From: Bryobacterales bacterium
GTDB taxonomy: Bacteria; Acidobacteriota; Terriglobia; Bryobacterales; Bryobacteraceae
DNA length: 45,619 bases
Direction: 5' to 3'
Assembly: GCA_027452065.1 (NCBI GenBank)
Contig: DAIDHC010000056.1
Location: 1 to 45,619, forward strand
The position numbers and the translations under genes are program-made. The notes below the pieces were generated by a model that worked only from the letters and a program-made list of their open reading frames with translations, was not told where the DNA came from and made no database searches. This document shows positions 1 to 7,542 of the stretch, piece after piece. How positions within the stretch are numbered: position 1 is the stretch's first letter; each line of letters opens with the position of its first letter.

Positions 1-126
1 GGCGAAAAAAAGGGCGGCGTCGCCATGCAGTGCGACAAAAAGGAATACCGCGGCGTCCTCGCCGGACTCGAAGGCATCACCGGCAAAAAAGCCATCAACT
101 CCGACGCCATGACGGTAAAGAACTGA
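1..126 (+). CDS. C-terminal end of an unknown protein (partial)
   Basis: The first frame is open from base 1 and closes with TGA at 124-126, giving the last 41 residues of a protein whose start lies outside the window. The fragment is lysine- and glycine-rich and ends in residues DAMTVKN. I do not recognise a family. The short size and alternating charged/hydrophobic pattern would fit the end of a small beta-rich domain, but that is a guess. An inverted repeat at 254-286 may end its transcript. Confidence 0.6.
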   Translation, partial: GEKKGGVAMQCDKKEYRGVLAGLEGITGKKAINSDAMTVKN

Positions 127-253
127 CCATCCGCCAAACAATGGGAGAAGCGCCCGCCGCCTCTGCTTCCCCGAATTCTTCGTCCCCGGCTACCGCGCCC
201 ACCTGCAAACGCGTCCCGCCCGAATCACGGTCGACCTAGCCAGCGCCCTGACC

Positions 254-286
254 GCCTCTAAAAAACTCCCCCATTTTTTTAGCGGC
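254..286. terminator. A/T-stem inverted repeat, probable terminator
   Basis: CTAAAAAA (258-265) is matched by TTTTTTAG (275-282) around a C-rich loop. After one mismatch, GCC (254-256) pairs with GGC (284-286). The run of T on one side and A on the other makes it usable on either strand. It sits between the partial gene ending at 126 and the promoter at 321. Confidence 0.45.
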
Positions 287-320
287 TCGGCGAAGGGAAT
301 TCGGCTCAAATTTCGTCCCC

Positions 321-349
321 TTGACAAAAAAATAACTCGGCTGTAATCT
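321..349 (+). promoter_or_regulatory. Sigma-70-like promoter for the first secreted-protein gene
   Basis: A perfect -35 box TTGACA (321-326) is followed after 17 bases by TAATCT (344-349), which keeps the T, A and final T of the -10 consensus. Transcription would start near 356, only about 9 bases before the ATG at 365, so the 5' leader would be very short. This supports 365, rather than 508, as the original start of the downstream gene. Confidence 0.5.
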
Positions 350-400
350 TCCATTCCAGAGGCGATGTCTGTAAAACAAATGCCGCAAAAACCGAAATTC

Positions 401-418
401 CTCTCTCTCTCTCTCTCT
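401..418 (+). repeat. (CT)9 dinucleotide repeat in a signal-peptide coding region
   Basis: Nine uninterrupted CT units lie 36 bases after the ATG at 365. With nine units the frame from 365 reads a basic start and a Leu-Ser run but stops at TGA 458-460 (31 codons). With eight units, or eleven, the same ATG runs straight into the 491-codon frame and gives a believable Sec signal peptide: KQMPQKPKF, a Leu/Ser/Cys/Val core, then a cleavage-like NALSA. The repeat is therefore either a phase-variation switch or a place where the assembly or gene has slipped by one unit. Confidence 0.8.
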
Positions 419-507
419 GCGTTAGCGCGCTTGGGTGGCTTAACTACGGCAACGCCCTGAGCGCAACAATCGGCACGTCAAGCTACCTGCAGGCGAACCT
501 GAGCTAC

Positions 508-1983
508 ATGCCGTTCAGCCTCTACGATACGTCGCACTTGGCCGCCTCGAACAACTTCACCGAAAACGGTAACTCGAGTTGTCCATCGGGCTCGACAGTC
601 CGCGGATGCTTCCAGACCATCCTGGGACAACTGAAGTCTCAGGGGGTCACGGGCATTCGGGTATTCATGACCCTCTGCGACAGCAGTTCCCAGGCCTTTG
701 TCTGCGGCGGCAACTACCAGACACTCTCGTGGAATCCCGGGAATAACCCAACCCAGCAAACCTGGATTACCAACGTCTCGAACTTCTTCGAGGACGTAGC
801 CGCCGCTGGCATACCGAACGTAACGCTGACGCTGGCGGGAAACGGCCCCTCCGAATCCGCGCCGTTGTCAACCCTTTCCAGTCCCACGGGAAGCTGCAGC
901 ACCTCCGGGAACTGCTGCAGCGACGCGACGTCGCAGGTCCTATTCGACCCAATAAACCCATATGGAGCGCGCTCGGACACGCATTTCGTTATTGGAGATT
1001 ACTGGAACACGAGCAGCAACCAAGGCTACAACTGCTCGCCGTCGAACACGCAGTATTTCGTCGGCTGGACCAACATCCTAAACGTAGTCGGCGCTGTGCT
1101 GGCAGCAGCCAAAGGCAGGGTAAACATATTCGAACTAGAGCCCGCCCAAGAAATTGACCCATTCGAGTTTACAGCGCAACTCCGATGGATCTACGACAAT
1201 TCGATGCCCCAATCCGCCCCGGCAAAGTATCTGGTCACGGTCAACGGCCATAGCGTCGTGAACGTGCTCGGCGCCTTCCGCGACCTCATGTCCGAATACG
1301 GCTTCGATCCGGGCCGAATCGCATACTCGGCGCAGTGGTCGGACGGAACCGACGCGACATCGAACTGCGGAAACGCGTACCAGGACTACGCGCGAAATAA
1401 TGACATGGGAAACATCACGCAGGGTATCAACGCTGGCCCCGTAGGCGTGCCACAAGGCTACTCGGTCCAGCATGGCCTCACCTGCGGAGGAACAATCAAC
1501 TCCTCAATGCTCTACTCCCCAATCTACAGCACGCAGCCCGACATCGTCGACCTTCACATTTATCCATCGGTGCACGGCCAGCAGAACACGGACGCCCAAA
1601 TCCAACAAGTAGCAGCTCTCGATTACGGAGACGTACCGCACTATCTCATTGGGGCGGGCCAAACGGCAGCGGCGATTGTGATCGGAGAGACGTACGGCGG
1701 AGCGATCAGCGCCCTGAATTTGGGGAGCCCAAGCAGCCCGAACTACTGCTGGCTCGGACAGTATCAGAGCCCCTCCGCAGCCCCAACTGACAACGTCGCC
1801 GGCTTCAACAACGAGGGCGTGGCGGGGCCCCTGTCGAGCTATACCGTGACCTTCAGACCGTGGATGCAGTTGGAGGACCCATCAGGACAATGCTTCACCT
1901 ACGGATCGGGCCCTGGCACCTCCGGAAACTACCAAACCCTGAACCTCAATGGAGCCGGGCCGTACACCCCTACGAACCGTTAA
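508..1983 (+). CDS. Secreted protein, possible clan-A-like glycoside hydrolase; true start probably at 365
   Basis: The open frame gives 491 residues from the first ATG, but in-frame codons continue upstream to the stop at 322-324, and the signal peptide lies in the other frame before the (CT)9 repeat at 401-418. The protein is rich in Asn, Ser and Cys, as expected of an exported, disulfide-bonded protein. Features suggesting a TIM-barrel hydrolase are Glu215 in an EPAQE context, strand-like DLHIYP near 348-353, and Glu394 in IVIGETYGG, which resembles the nucleophile strand of clan A enzymes. I cannot name a family, and the substrate is unknown. The next two genes also encode exported proteins and follow closely, so an operon is likely. 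Alternative: a non-catalytic secreted barrel. Confidence 0.6.
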   Translation: MPFSLYDTSHLAASNNFTENGNSSCPSGSTVRGCFQTILGQLKSQGVTGIRVFMTLCDSSSQAFVCGGNYQTLSWNPGNNPTQQTWITNVSNFFEDVAAAGIPNVTLTLAGNGPSESAPLSTLSSPTGSCSTSGNCCSDATSQVLFDPINPYGARSDTHFVIGDYWNTSSNQGYNCSPSNTQYFVGWTNILNVVGAVLAAAKGRVNIFELEPAQEIDPFEFTAQLRWIYDNSMPQSAPAKYLVTVNGHSVVNVLGAFRDLMSEYGFDPGRIAYSAQWSDGTDATSNCGNAYQDYARNNDMGNITQGINAGPVGVPQGYSVQHGLTCGGTINSSMLYSPIYSTQPDIVDLHIYPSVHGQQNTDAQIQQVAALDYGDVPHYLIGAGQTAAAIVIGETYGGAISALNLGSPSSPNYCWLGQYQSPSAAPTDNVAGFNNEGVAGPLSSYTVTFRPWMQLEDPSGQCFTYGSGPGTSGNYQTLNLNGAGPYTPTNR

Positions 1984-1996
1984 CACGAGCCGCGTC

Positions 1997-2749
1997 ATGA
2001 AGCAACCCAAAAGAAACTACCTATTGCTCGCCCTCGCTCTCTGGGTCTCCCAGGCACCCGCGACCCCTGCGCCAGGACCCGCCGCATCGATCGTCGGCTC
2101 GGTCACAGACACCAACGGGAACGTCATTCCCAACGCGAGGGTCACCTACCAACCCGCCAGACAGCCCGAGGCGGGCGACCGATTCGGCGCGGCCCCTCCG
2201 GCCGGCCTACGGAACGGCGAAGTCGAGGCGGATGCCATCGGCGCGTTCAGAATTGAAAACCTCCGCCCGGCCACCTACCTGCTCTGCGCAGCGGCGGACG
2301 AATCAAAATACCTACCGTCCTGCGACTGGGGCAATGCCACGAGAGTGAACCTGTCCCAAGCCTCAACAGCGACCCAAAACCTAACGCTCAAGGAGGGTGT
2401 TCGCATCATCATCAGCATCAACGACCCGAATCATCTCCTTCCGCAGACGCCCCAAGGGCTCTGGACCCCGCCCAAACTCACAGTGGGCGCCATGCTGGGA
2501 ACGGCGGCGTACCACGGGGCCGGGGAACCCGTCACAGATGCGACGGGCCGATCGTACGAAATGCTCGTCCCGCCAAACTCCGACCTAACGCTCTGGATTT
2601 ACAGCAGCGACGTGACCCTCGCCGACGCTCATGGCATGCCCCTGCGCCAACCAGCCGACGGAGTCGGCCTCCGAACAAGACTAGGCGACGACCTGCACTT
2701 CGCCTTCACAGCCACAGGAATCTCCGGGAGCGCGCCGAATGCCCACTAA
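1997..2749 (+). CDS. Exported protein with carboxypeptidase-regulatory-like domain
   Basis: A 250-residue protein. The ATG at 1997 is chosen over an in-frame start at 1949 because it yields a clean signal peptide (MKQPKRNY, then a Leu/Ala core ending before PAPGPAA) and does not overlap the previous gene. Residues about 30-110 match the carboxypeptidase-regulatory/Cna-B beta-sandwich pattern: SIVGSVTDTNGNVIPNARV followed by GAFRIENLRPATYLLC. The rest is a second beta-rich region without an evident match. It starts 13 bases after the previous stop and overlaps the next gene by 11 bases, so the three genes are probably one transcript. Such domains usually mediate surface display or carbohydrate contact; no catalytic residues are apparent. 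Confidence 0.7.
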   Translation: MKQPKRNYLLLALALWVSQAPATPAPGPAASIVGSVTDTNGNVIPNARVTYQPARQPEAGDRFGAAPPAGLRNGEVEADAIGAFRIENLRPATYLLCAAADESKYLPSCDWGNATRVNLSQASTATQNLTLKEGVRIIISINDPNHLLPQTPQGLWTPPKLTVGAMLGTAAYHGAGEPVTDATGRSYEMLVPPNSDLTLWIYSSDVTLADAHGMPLRQPADGVGLRTRLGDDLHFAFTATGISGSAPNAH

Positions 2750-4445
2750 GAAGCCCACTCCAGCCCTGCCGCCGCTCTTCGCCCTCCTCGCCCTCACCGC
2801 GGCCCTCACCGCGGCCCTCCCCGCTCCCCTACTCGCACAGCAACCCTCCATTACCGCCGTCGTCGATGCCGCCAGCTACCATCCAACGCTCGGCCTCCCC
2901 GGCGCCATCGCCACCATCTACGGAACATCCCTGGCTGCCTCCACCGCCAGCGCCTCATCCTTCCCTTTGCCCCGCCAACTCGCCGGAGTCACCGTAACCT
3001 GGTACGGCGTCGCCACCCCACTCTTCTACGTCTCCCCCACCCAGATCAACTTCCAGGTCCCTACCGCCGCTGACCAAACCCCCGGCATCGGCAACTCGCC
3101 CGGAGCCGTCGTCACCACCGCCCCCGGCGGCACGAGCGCTCCCTACGATCCCCAGAACGCCACGCCCAGCGCTTGGCAGGCAGGCGGCCTCTTCTCCCAA
3201 AACTCCTCCGGCTGCGGACCCGGCTCCATCCTCAACGTATCGCCATCCGGCGCCGCCCTCTCACTCAACTCCACCGCCAACAGCGCAGCCCCCGGCTCAT
3301 GGATCTCCGCCTACGGAACCGCCATCTACGAGCCCTACCCCGGAACCGACGGCGAAGCCGCCCCCGCCAACCCGTCACCGAAAACCGGCGGCAACCTCGA
3401 AGCCATCCTCGATCTCGGCTCCGCCCCGTCCCTCACCCTCTTCGACGAGTCCAGTTTTTGGGGCGGCCTCGCCCCGGGCTTCGCCGGCCTCGCCCAATAC
3501 AACGTCCGCCTCCCCGAAACACTCCGGGAGGGCTGCGCCGTCCCCCTCCAGATCGGCTACAACCAGTCCATCACCCAACCCGTTGTCCTCTCGGTCCACC
3601 GCGGCGGTGGCCCATGCTCCGACCCACCTGAGGCCGGACTCGGCCGCATTCTTTGGCAAAAATCGATTTCGGAAACCACCGGAGCTCCCGTCGCCTCCGA
3701 ATCGCTCACCGTATCTCTTCAGGCCTCGCCCGGCAAGCTCGCTCCGCCGCCCTCCGCCTTCACCGACACCTGTACCCAGCCCGGCAACGTTTGCACCAGC
3801 ACCCTCCCCGAGGTCCAGACTCCCTCCGGCCCCGCCTGCGCGATGCCCGGATACATCAGCCTCGACGCCGGCGCTGTCACCGCCTCCGGCCCCGGACTTC
3901 CCTCCACCCCCGTCCCCTCGCTTCCCTACCAGGACGGCCACATCGGCGGCCTCTCCGCCTACCAGGCGAACCTCCCAAGCGGAACCATTCAATCCGGCCA
4001 CTTCACCGTCTCCGCCTCGGGCGGAGCCAACGTCGCAGCCTTCCAGGCGTCGCTAACGATCGGCTCCGACATCGAAATCCAAACCCCGCTGTCCGGAATC
4101 GCCGCCTGGCAGAACTGCCAAAACTTCACCGTTACCTGGACCGGGGGCGACCCGAACTCCTGGGTCACTCTTCAATTCGTCCTCCAGCACCCCGGCTACT
4201 CGGCAGTTGTGTTCGCCTTCCAGACGCGAACCTCGCGCGGCGGCATCACGATTCCCGAGCCGCTCTCCTGCCCCCAGGGCGCCCCCACCCCTGCCCTCCT
4301 GCGCATCCAAGTCGATCCCGACCCCTCCGAAATCGCGCCCTTCTCCGCCCCCGGCATCACCCTCGGCGGCCAGGCGTCCTGGCGCTACATCCACGACTTC
4401 GCTGCCTCCTACTCCGTCGGACCCGGCGCCTCCCCGTCGCAATAG
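2739..4445 (+). CDS. Exported TIGR03437-domain protein (Solibacter-type)
   Basis: A 568-residue protein with a signal peptide (residues 1-33, ending PLLAQ). Residues about 36-285 carry the TIGR03437 pattern: VVDAASYHPTLGLPG, GAIATIYGTSLA, VTVTWYGVATPLFYVSPTQI and a closing PVVLSVHRGG. In most members this module sits at the C-terminus of a long protein; here it follows the signal peptide directly, and about 280 beta-rich residues of unknown type come after it. The start overlaps the preceding stop (ATGCCCACTAA), with a GGGAG ribosome site upstream, indicating translational coupling. No enzymatic motif is seen. The likely role is structural or adhesive at the cell surface. Confidence 0.75.
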   Translation: MPTKKPTPALPPLFALLALTAALTAALPAPLLAQQPSITAVVDAASYHPTLGLPGAIATIYGTSLAASTASASSFPLPRQLAGVTVTWYGVATPLFYVSPTQINFQVPTAADQTPGIGNSPGAVVTTAPGGTSAPYDPQNATPSAWQAGGLFSQNSSGCGPGSILNVSPSGAALSLNSTANSAAPGSWISAYGTAIYEPYPGTDGEAAPANPSPKTGGNLEAILDLGSAPSLTLFDESSFWGGLAPGFAGLAQYNVRLPETLREGCAVPLQIGYNQSITQPVVLSVHRGGGPCSDPPEAGLGRILWQKSISETTGAPVASESLTVSLQASPGKLAPPPSAFTDTCTQPGNVCTSTLPEVQTPSGPACAMPGYISLDAGAVTASGPGLPSTPVPSLPYQDGHIGGLSAYQANLPSGTIQSGHFTVSASGGANVAAFQASLTIGSDIEIQTPLSGIAAWQNCQNFTVTWTGGDPNSWVTLQFVLQHPGYSAVVFAFQTRTSRGGITIPEPLSCPQGAPTPALLRIQVDPDPSEIAPFSAPGITLGGQASWRYIHDFAASYSVGPGASPSQ

Positions 4446-5049
4446 CATACGGCCCCCGCTTCCCCCGCCAGCGCCGAAGCCGCCCGCTCCGGCACCCGCC
4501 TCAAGCAGGCCGAAGGCCTCATCCCCTGGATGTCCTCCGGGCCTCGGCCAGGCCCGAGCCCGCCTCCAAGTCCTGCCAGGAAGTCGGCTCCATCGGCGGC
4601 TAACCCCGCTCGAAAATTTCCATTCCCGGCCGGCCGCCCTACCGCCGCCGGCCTTCTTCGTTTCTCGCCCCCGGCTCCAGATACACCCGCACCCTCCGCG
4701 GATTCGCCGCCGGCCGGATCGCCCCCGTCTCGCCCTCCCCCAGCGCACACCAGCGCCTGGCGGCCATAACCCACACGGCCCGAACCTGCCGCCAACGCAA
4801 ATCAGTCCGCCGCAACTCTGTGCGTACACCAACACAGGCTCCCGGCGCGAACCCGCGCCAGGACCCGCTCTCCACCACATCTCTCGCTGTACGAGTCGGC
4901 AGCAACGTCACTTCCATCCGCCGTGAGGGAGCACCTGGACCCCAGTCACAAAATTCCCCCGCCTAAATCCCCTTTCCCTGCACCATCTCCCGCCCCTCCC
5001 CGCTCTTTCCCCGCTCCCCCTCATGGTCCACTCTCATTGGAAGCTGATC
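4446..5049. other. 604-base stretch without a confident gene
   Basis: The plus strand is extremely C-rich here. Several frames are open by composition alone and encode Pro/Arg/Ala-rich strings with no domain, so I do not call them. The only frame with mixed codons and a plausible amino-acid make-up is on the minus strand (4639-4917). No promoter or terminator was recognised. Confidence 0.5.
4639..4917 (-). CDS. Possible small hypothetical protein, 92 residues
   Basis: This minus-strand frame starts with ATG at 4917 and reads EVTLLPTRTARDVVESGSW, then alternating hydrophobic and basic segments with several Trp and Val residues, ending in a charged tail. Composition is more protein-like than the Pro- and Arg-rich frames opposite. 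There is no clear ribosome site and no recognised domain; the strand pattern could suit a small beta-barrel. It may equally be a chance frame. Confidence 0.28.
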   Translation of the reverse strand: MEVTLLPTRTARDVVESGSWRGFAPGACVGVRTELRRTDLRWRQVRAVWVMAARRWCALGEGETGAIRPAANPRRVRVYLEPGARNEEGRRR

Positions 5050-6501
5050 ATGTCTCAACCCACCTCGAATCGCCCCACCTCCGACGTCGACCGCCTCATG
5101 TCCATCATCGGCGGCGTCAAACCCTTCTCCACGCCCCAAGGCCAGGCCTGCGCCTCCATCCCCTTGCTCCCCTCCGGCGCCGAAGTCTGGCCCATCCGCT
5201 CGGCCCGCTTCCGCGACTGGCTCACCGCCACTTTCTTCAACCGCTTCGACCACCCGCCCTCCGACTTCGCCCTCCGCCGCTCCCTCGCCACCCTCGAAGC
5301 CCTCGCCCACAATGAACGCCGCACCCGCGCCCCGCTCGATTTCCGCCTCGCCTCCTCCTCCGCCGCCCCCAACTCCTCCATCCTCCTCGATCTCGATAAC
5401 TCCTCCGGCCAATCCGTCGAAATCTCCCCCTCCGGCTGGCAGCTCCACCAGGACCACCCCCACGCCTTCCGTCACAGCCGCGGCAATCTCCCCCTCCCCG
5501 AACCCCTCCGCCACGCCGGCCCCTCCGGCCTCCAGCGCATCGTCAACCTCTCCCGCCGCGAGCTCATCCTCGTCCACTCCTGGCTCACCGCCGCCCTCCG
5601 CCCCTCCGGCCCCTACCCCATCCTCGTCCTCACCGGCCCAACCGGCTCCGGCAAATCCTCCGCCGCCTCCATCCTCCGCACTCTCATCGATCCTTCCGCC
5701 TCCCCCGTCGGCCGCATCCCCTCCACCGCCCGCGCCTTCTACGAACACGCCTGGCACAACTGGATCCTCGCCTTCGACGACGTCACCCACGTCTCCCCCT
5801 CCGTCGCCACCTCCCTCGCCCACACCGCCTCCGGCTCCCGCTACCTCCTCTCCGAGCGCGGCAACGACCGCGAGCCCCTCGTCTTCCACCTCGGCCGCCC
5901 CATCGTCCTCTCCTGCTCTTCCACTTCCTGGCTCGACGCCCACCCCGCCCTCCGCGACCGCGCCGTCATCGTCAGCCTCGCCCCCATCGATCCCGCCGAA
6001 CGCCTCACCGAAGCCGCCCTCCGCGACACCACCGCCCTCCTCCGCCCCGCCATCCTCGGCACCCTCTGCAACGCCGCCGCCACCGCCCTCCGCCGCTCCC
6101 CTTCCCTCAAACTCCCCGAGCTCCCCCGCATGGCCGACTTCGTCCTCTGGGCCGCCGCCGCCGCCCCCGCCTTCAACCTCTCGGAAAACGATATCCTCGC
6201 CGCCCTCGACCCTCCCGCCGAAAACACCCTTCACGCCGCTGTCCTCGAGTTCGTCAACCGCCTCGGCCGCTGGATCGGCACCGCCTCCGCGCTCCTCGCT
6301 CACTTCCGCTCCATCCTCCCCGCCGAAATCCTCCCCGCTACTCCCAAAGGCCTCACCCAATACATCGGAAAAATGGGCGGCATCGAAATCATCCGCCATC
6401 GCCTCCCCGGCGGCAAGGTCCGCCTCCTCGAACTTCGCGCCCGTTTCGGTGACGCAAAAAAACGCCCCGAACCCGCTCAATCCGCCCCCGCCGCCGCCTG
6501 A
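5050..6501 (+). CDS. Stand-alone P-loop ATPase related to plasmid/phage primase-helicase C-terminal domains
   Basis: A 483-residue protein. ATG 5050 is preferred to 5023 because GGAAG lies six bases upstream. The Walker A is GPTGSGKS (196-203) and the Walker B ILAFDDV (about 239-245), followed by a sensor-like stretch LVFHLGRPIVLSC and an arginine-containing ALRDRAVIVSL. The order of features (VWPIRSARFRDWL, EISPSGWQL, FRHSRGNLPLPEP, the P-loop, then MADFVLWAAAA) is that of ATPases found on integrative elements and plasmids, often joined to or beside a primase-polymerase domain. No primase domain is present here, so it may be an element relic or a domesticated DNA ATPase. The coding strand is strikingly C-rich. 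The gene behind it (6645) is unknown. Confidence 0.7.
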   Translation: MSQPTSNRPTSDVDRLMSIIGGVKPFSTPQGQACASIPLLPSGAEVWPIRSARFRDWLTATFFNRFDHPPSDFALRRSLATLEALAHNERRTRAPLDFRLASSSAAPNSSILLDLDNSSGQSVEISPSGWQLHQDHPHAFRHSRGNLPLPEPLRHAGPSGLQRIVNLSRRELILVHSWLTAALRPSGPYPILVLTGPTGSGKSSAASILRTLIDPSASPVGRIPSTARAFYEHAWHNWILAFDDVTHVSPSVATSLAHTASGSRYLLSERGNDREPLVFHLGRPIVLSCSSTSWLDAHPALRDRAVIVSLAPIDPAERLTEAALRDTTALLRPAILGTLCNAAATALRRSPSLKLPELPRMADFVLWAAAAAPAFNLSENDILAALDPPAENTLHAAVLEFVNRLGRWIGTASALLAHFRSILPAEILPATPKGLTQYIGKMGGIEIIRHRLPGGKVRLLELRARFGDAKKRPEPAQSAPAAA

Positions 6502-6544
6502 TTTCCCCGCAACTCCATGATTCCCCGTTCCCCCACGCGCACAC

Positions 6545-6561
6545 AAAAAAATGCGTTTTTT
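6545..6561 (+). terminator. Weak A/T hairpin after the ATPase gene
   Basis: AAAAAA, loop TGCG, TTTTTT lies 44 bases after the ATPase stop. The stem has only A-T pairs, so it is a weak terminator candidate; chance is possible. Confidence 0.25.
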
Positions 6562-6644
6562 ACCCCTGTTCCGTCACAATCCCCGCCGCCCGCGCCTCCC
6601 TCCGCCCTGAAACACTCCCCGCTCTCGACTCACTTACTCTCCAA

Positions 6645-7490
6645 ATGGCGGAATGCGGACAAAAATTCAGCGTCCCCGGCGGCCGCCGCTCGGCCGGCCC
6701 AGGCGTTGCCCGCCGTGAAAACTTCCGCCAGAAAATCGTCCAGCGCTTCGACGCCGGCTACCTCGTCGGCGCCAATGACCACAGCGCCGGAAGAAACAGC
6801 GCCGTCGCCCGCCTCCTCGCCTTTCTCTCCTTCCTCCGCAATCTCGATTGCATCCGCGCCAACGCCGCCGTCGAATGGGACCGCGCCCACCTTCAGGCCA
6901 TCAAAGGCGACTCAGCCTCCGACGCCGCCCACCGCCTCCCCTGCCAGATCTGGATCGACCGCCATTATCCCTGGGACCTCGCCGCCCGCCAGAACGTCCT
7001 CGACCCCACCATCGTCACCGAAATTCGCGGCCTCTTCGCCGACGTCTGGGTGCATCCCAAAGTCATCAACGCCGCCGATTCCATCGCCGAAAAAAGCTGC
7101 CTCCGCGCCGCTCTCATCGAAGCCTGCGCCTCCGTCATCCGCGGCTCCCAACCGCTCGCCCGCCAGGCAGGCGTCCTCAAGCGCGGCACTGGACTCGACT
7201 ACGGAACCATCCTTCTCACCACCAGCGACCTCCCCAACCCCGGAGCCGGCATCGACGCCGCCGCCGTGTCCGCCGCCTACGCCCTCTGGAAGGTGCGCTC
7301 GGTCGCCGCATTCCATCGCGCCATCCAATCGGTCCGCGAAGACGGCGCTTCCGTCAACGGCCAGGATCGCTCCGGCGATGTCGTCTCCATCCTCGAACGC
7401 TACATCCACGCCGCCGCCGTCCAGCCCTCGCTCTTCTCCGGCTCGAATCTTTCCCGGCTCGAAGAAAGCCTCTGGCTCGCCAAAGTCTGA
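6645..7490 (+). CDS. Hypothetical protein, 281 residues
   Basis: A soluble-looking protein of mixed alpha/beta composition without signal peptide or membrane segment. The codon pattern matches its neighbours, so I accept it as a gene. I recognise no family. Recognisable stretches are DAGYLVGANDHSAGRN near the start, PCQIWIDRHYPWDL in the middle and EESLWLAKV at the end. No ribosome site precedes the ATG; a TACTCT box ends five bases before it, which could mean a leaderless message. It lies between the primase-type ATPase and the kynureninase-like gene, 143 bases after the former, and could belong with either. Confidence 0.6.
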   Translation: MAECGQKFSVPGGRRSAGPGVARRENFRQKIVQRFDAGYLVGANDHSAGRNSAVARLLAFLSFLRNLDCIRANAAVEWDRAHLQAIKGDSASDAAHRLPCQIWIDRHYPWDLAARQNVLDPTIVTEIRGLFADVWVHPKVINAADSIAEKSCLRAALIEACASVIRGSQPLARQAGVLKRGTGLDYGTILLTTSDLPNPGAGIDAAAVSAAYALWKVRSVAAFHRAIQSVREDGASVNGQDRSGDVVSILERYIHAAAVQPSLFSGSNLSRLEESLWLAKV

Positions 7491-7530
7491 CGCCGCCCCC
7501 GCCGCCCCCGTCCCCGCCAAAACCGCCCGT

Positions 7531-7536
7531 TACAAT
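7531..7536 (+). promoter_or_regulatory. -10 box TACAAT directly before a GTG start
   Basis: TACAAT ends six bases before the GTG at 7543, the spacing expected if transcription starts at or next to the start codon (leaderless). No good -35 box is seen. The same TANAAT form recurs before several other genes in the window. Confidence 0.45.
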
Positions 7537-7542
7537 AGTCCC

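Noticed and set aside
5312..6520. Long plus-strand frame of 402 codons inside the ATPase gene
   Set aside because: It encodes mostly Pro, Ser and Ala, the expected out-of-frame reading of C-rich codons; the ATPase frame has a P-loop and a ribosome site.
4963..6546. 527-codon minus-strand frame rich in Gly and Glu
   Set aside because: Antisense shadow of the ATPase gene; low-complexity composition and no domain.
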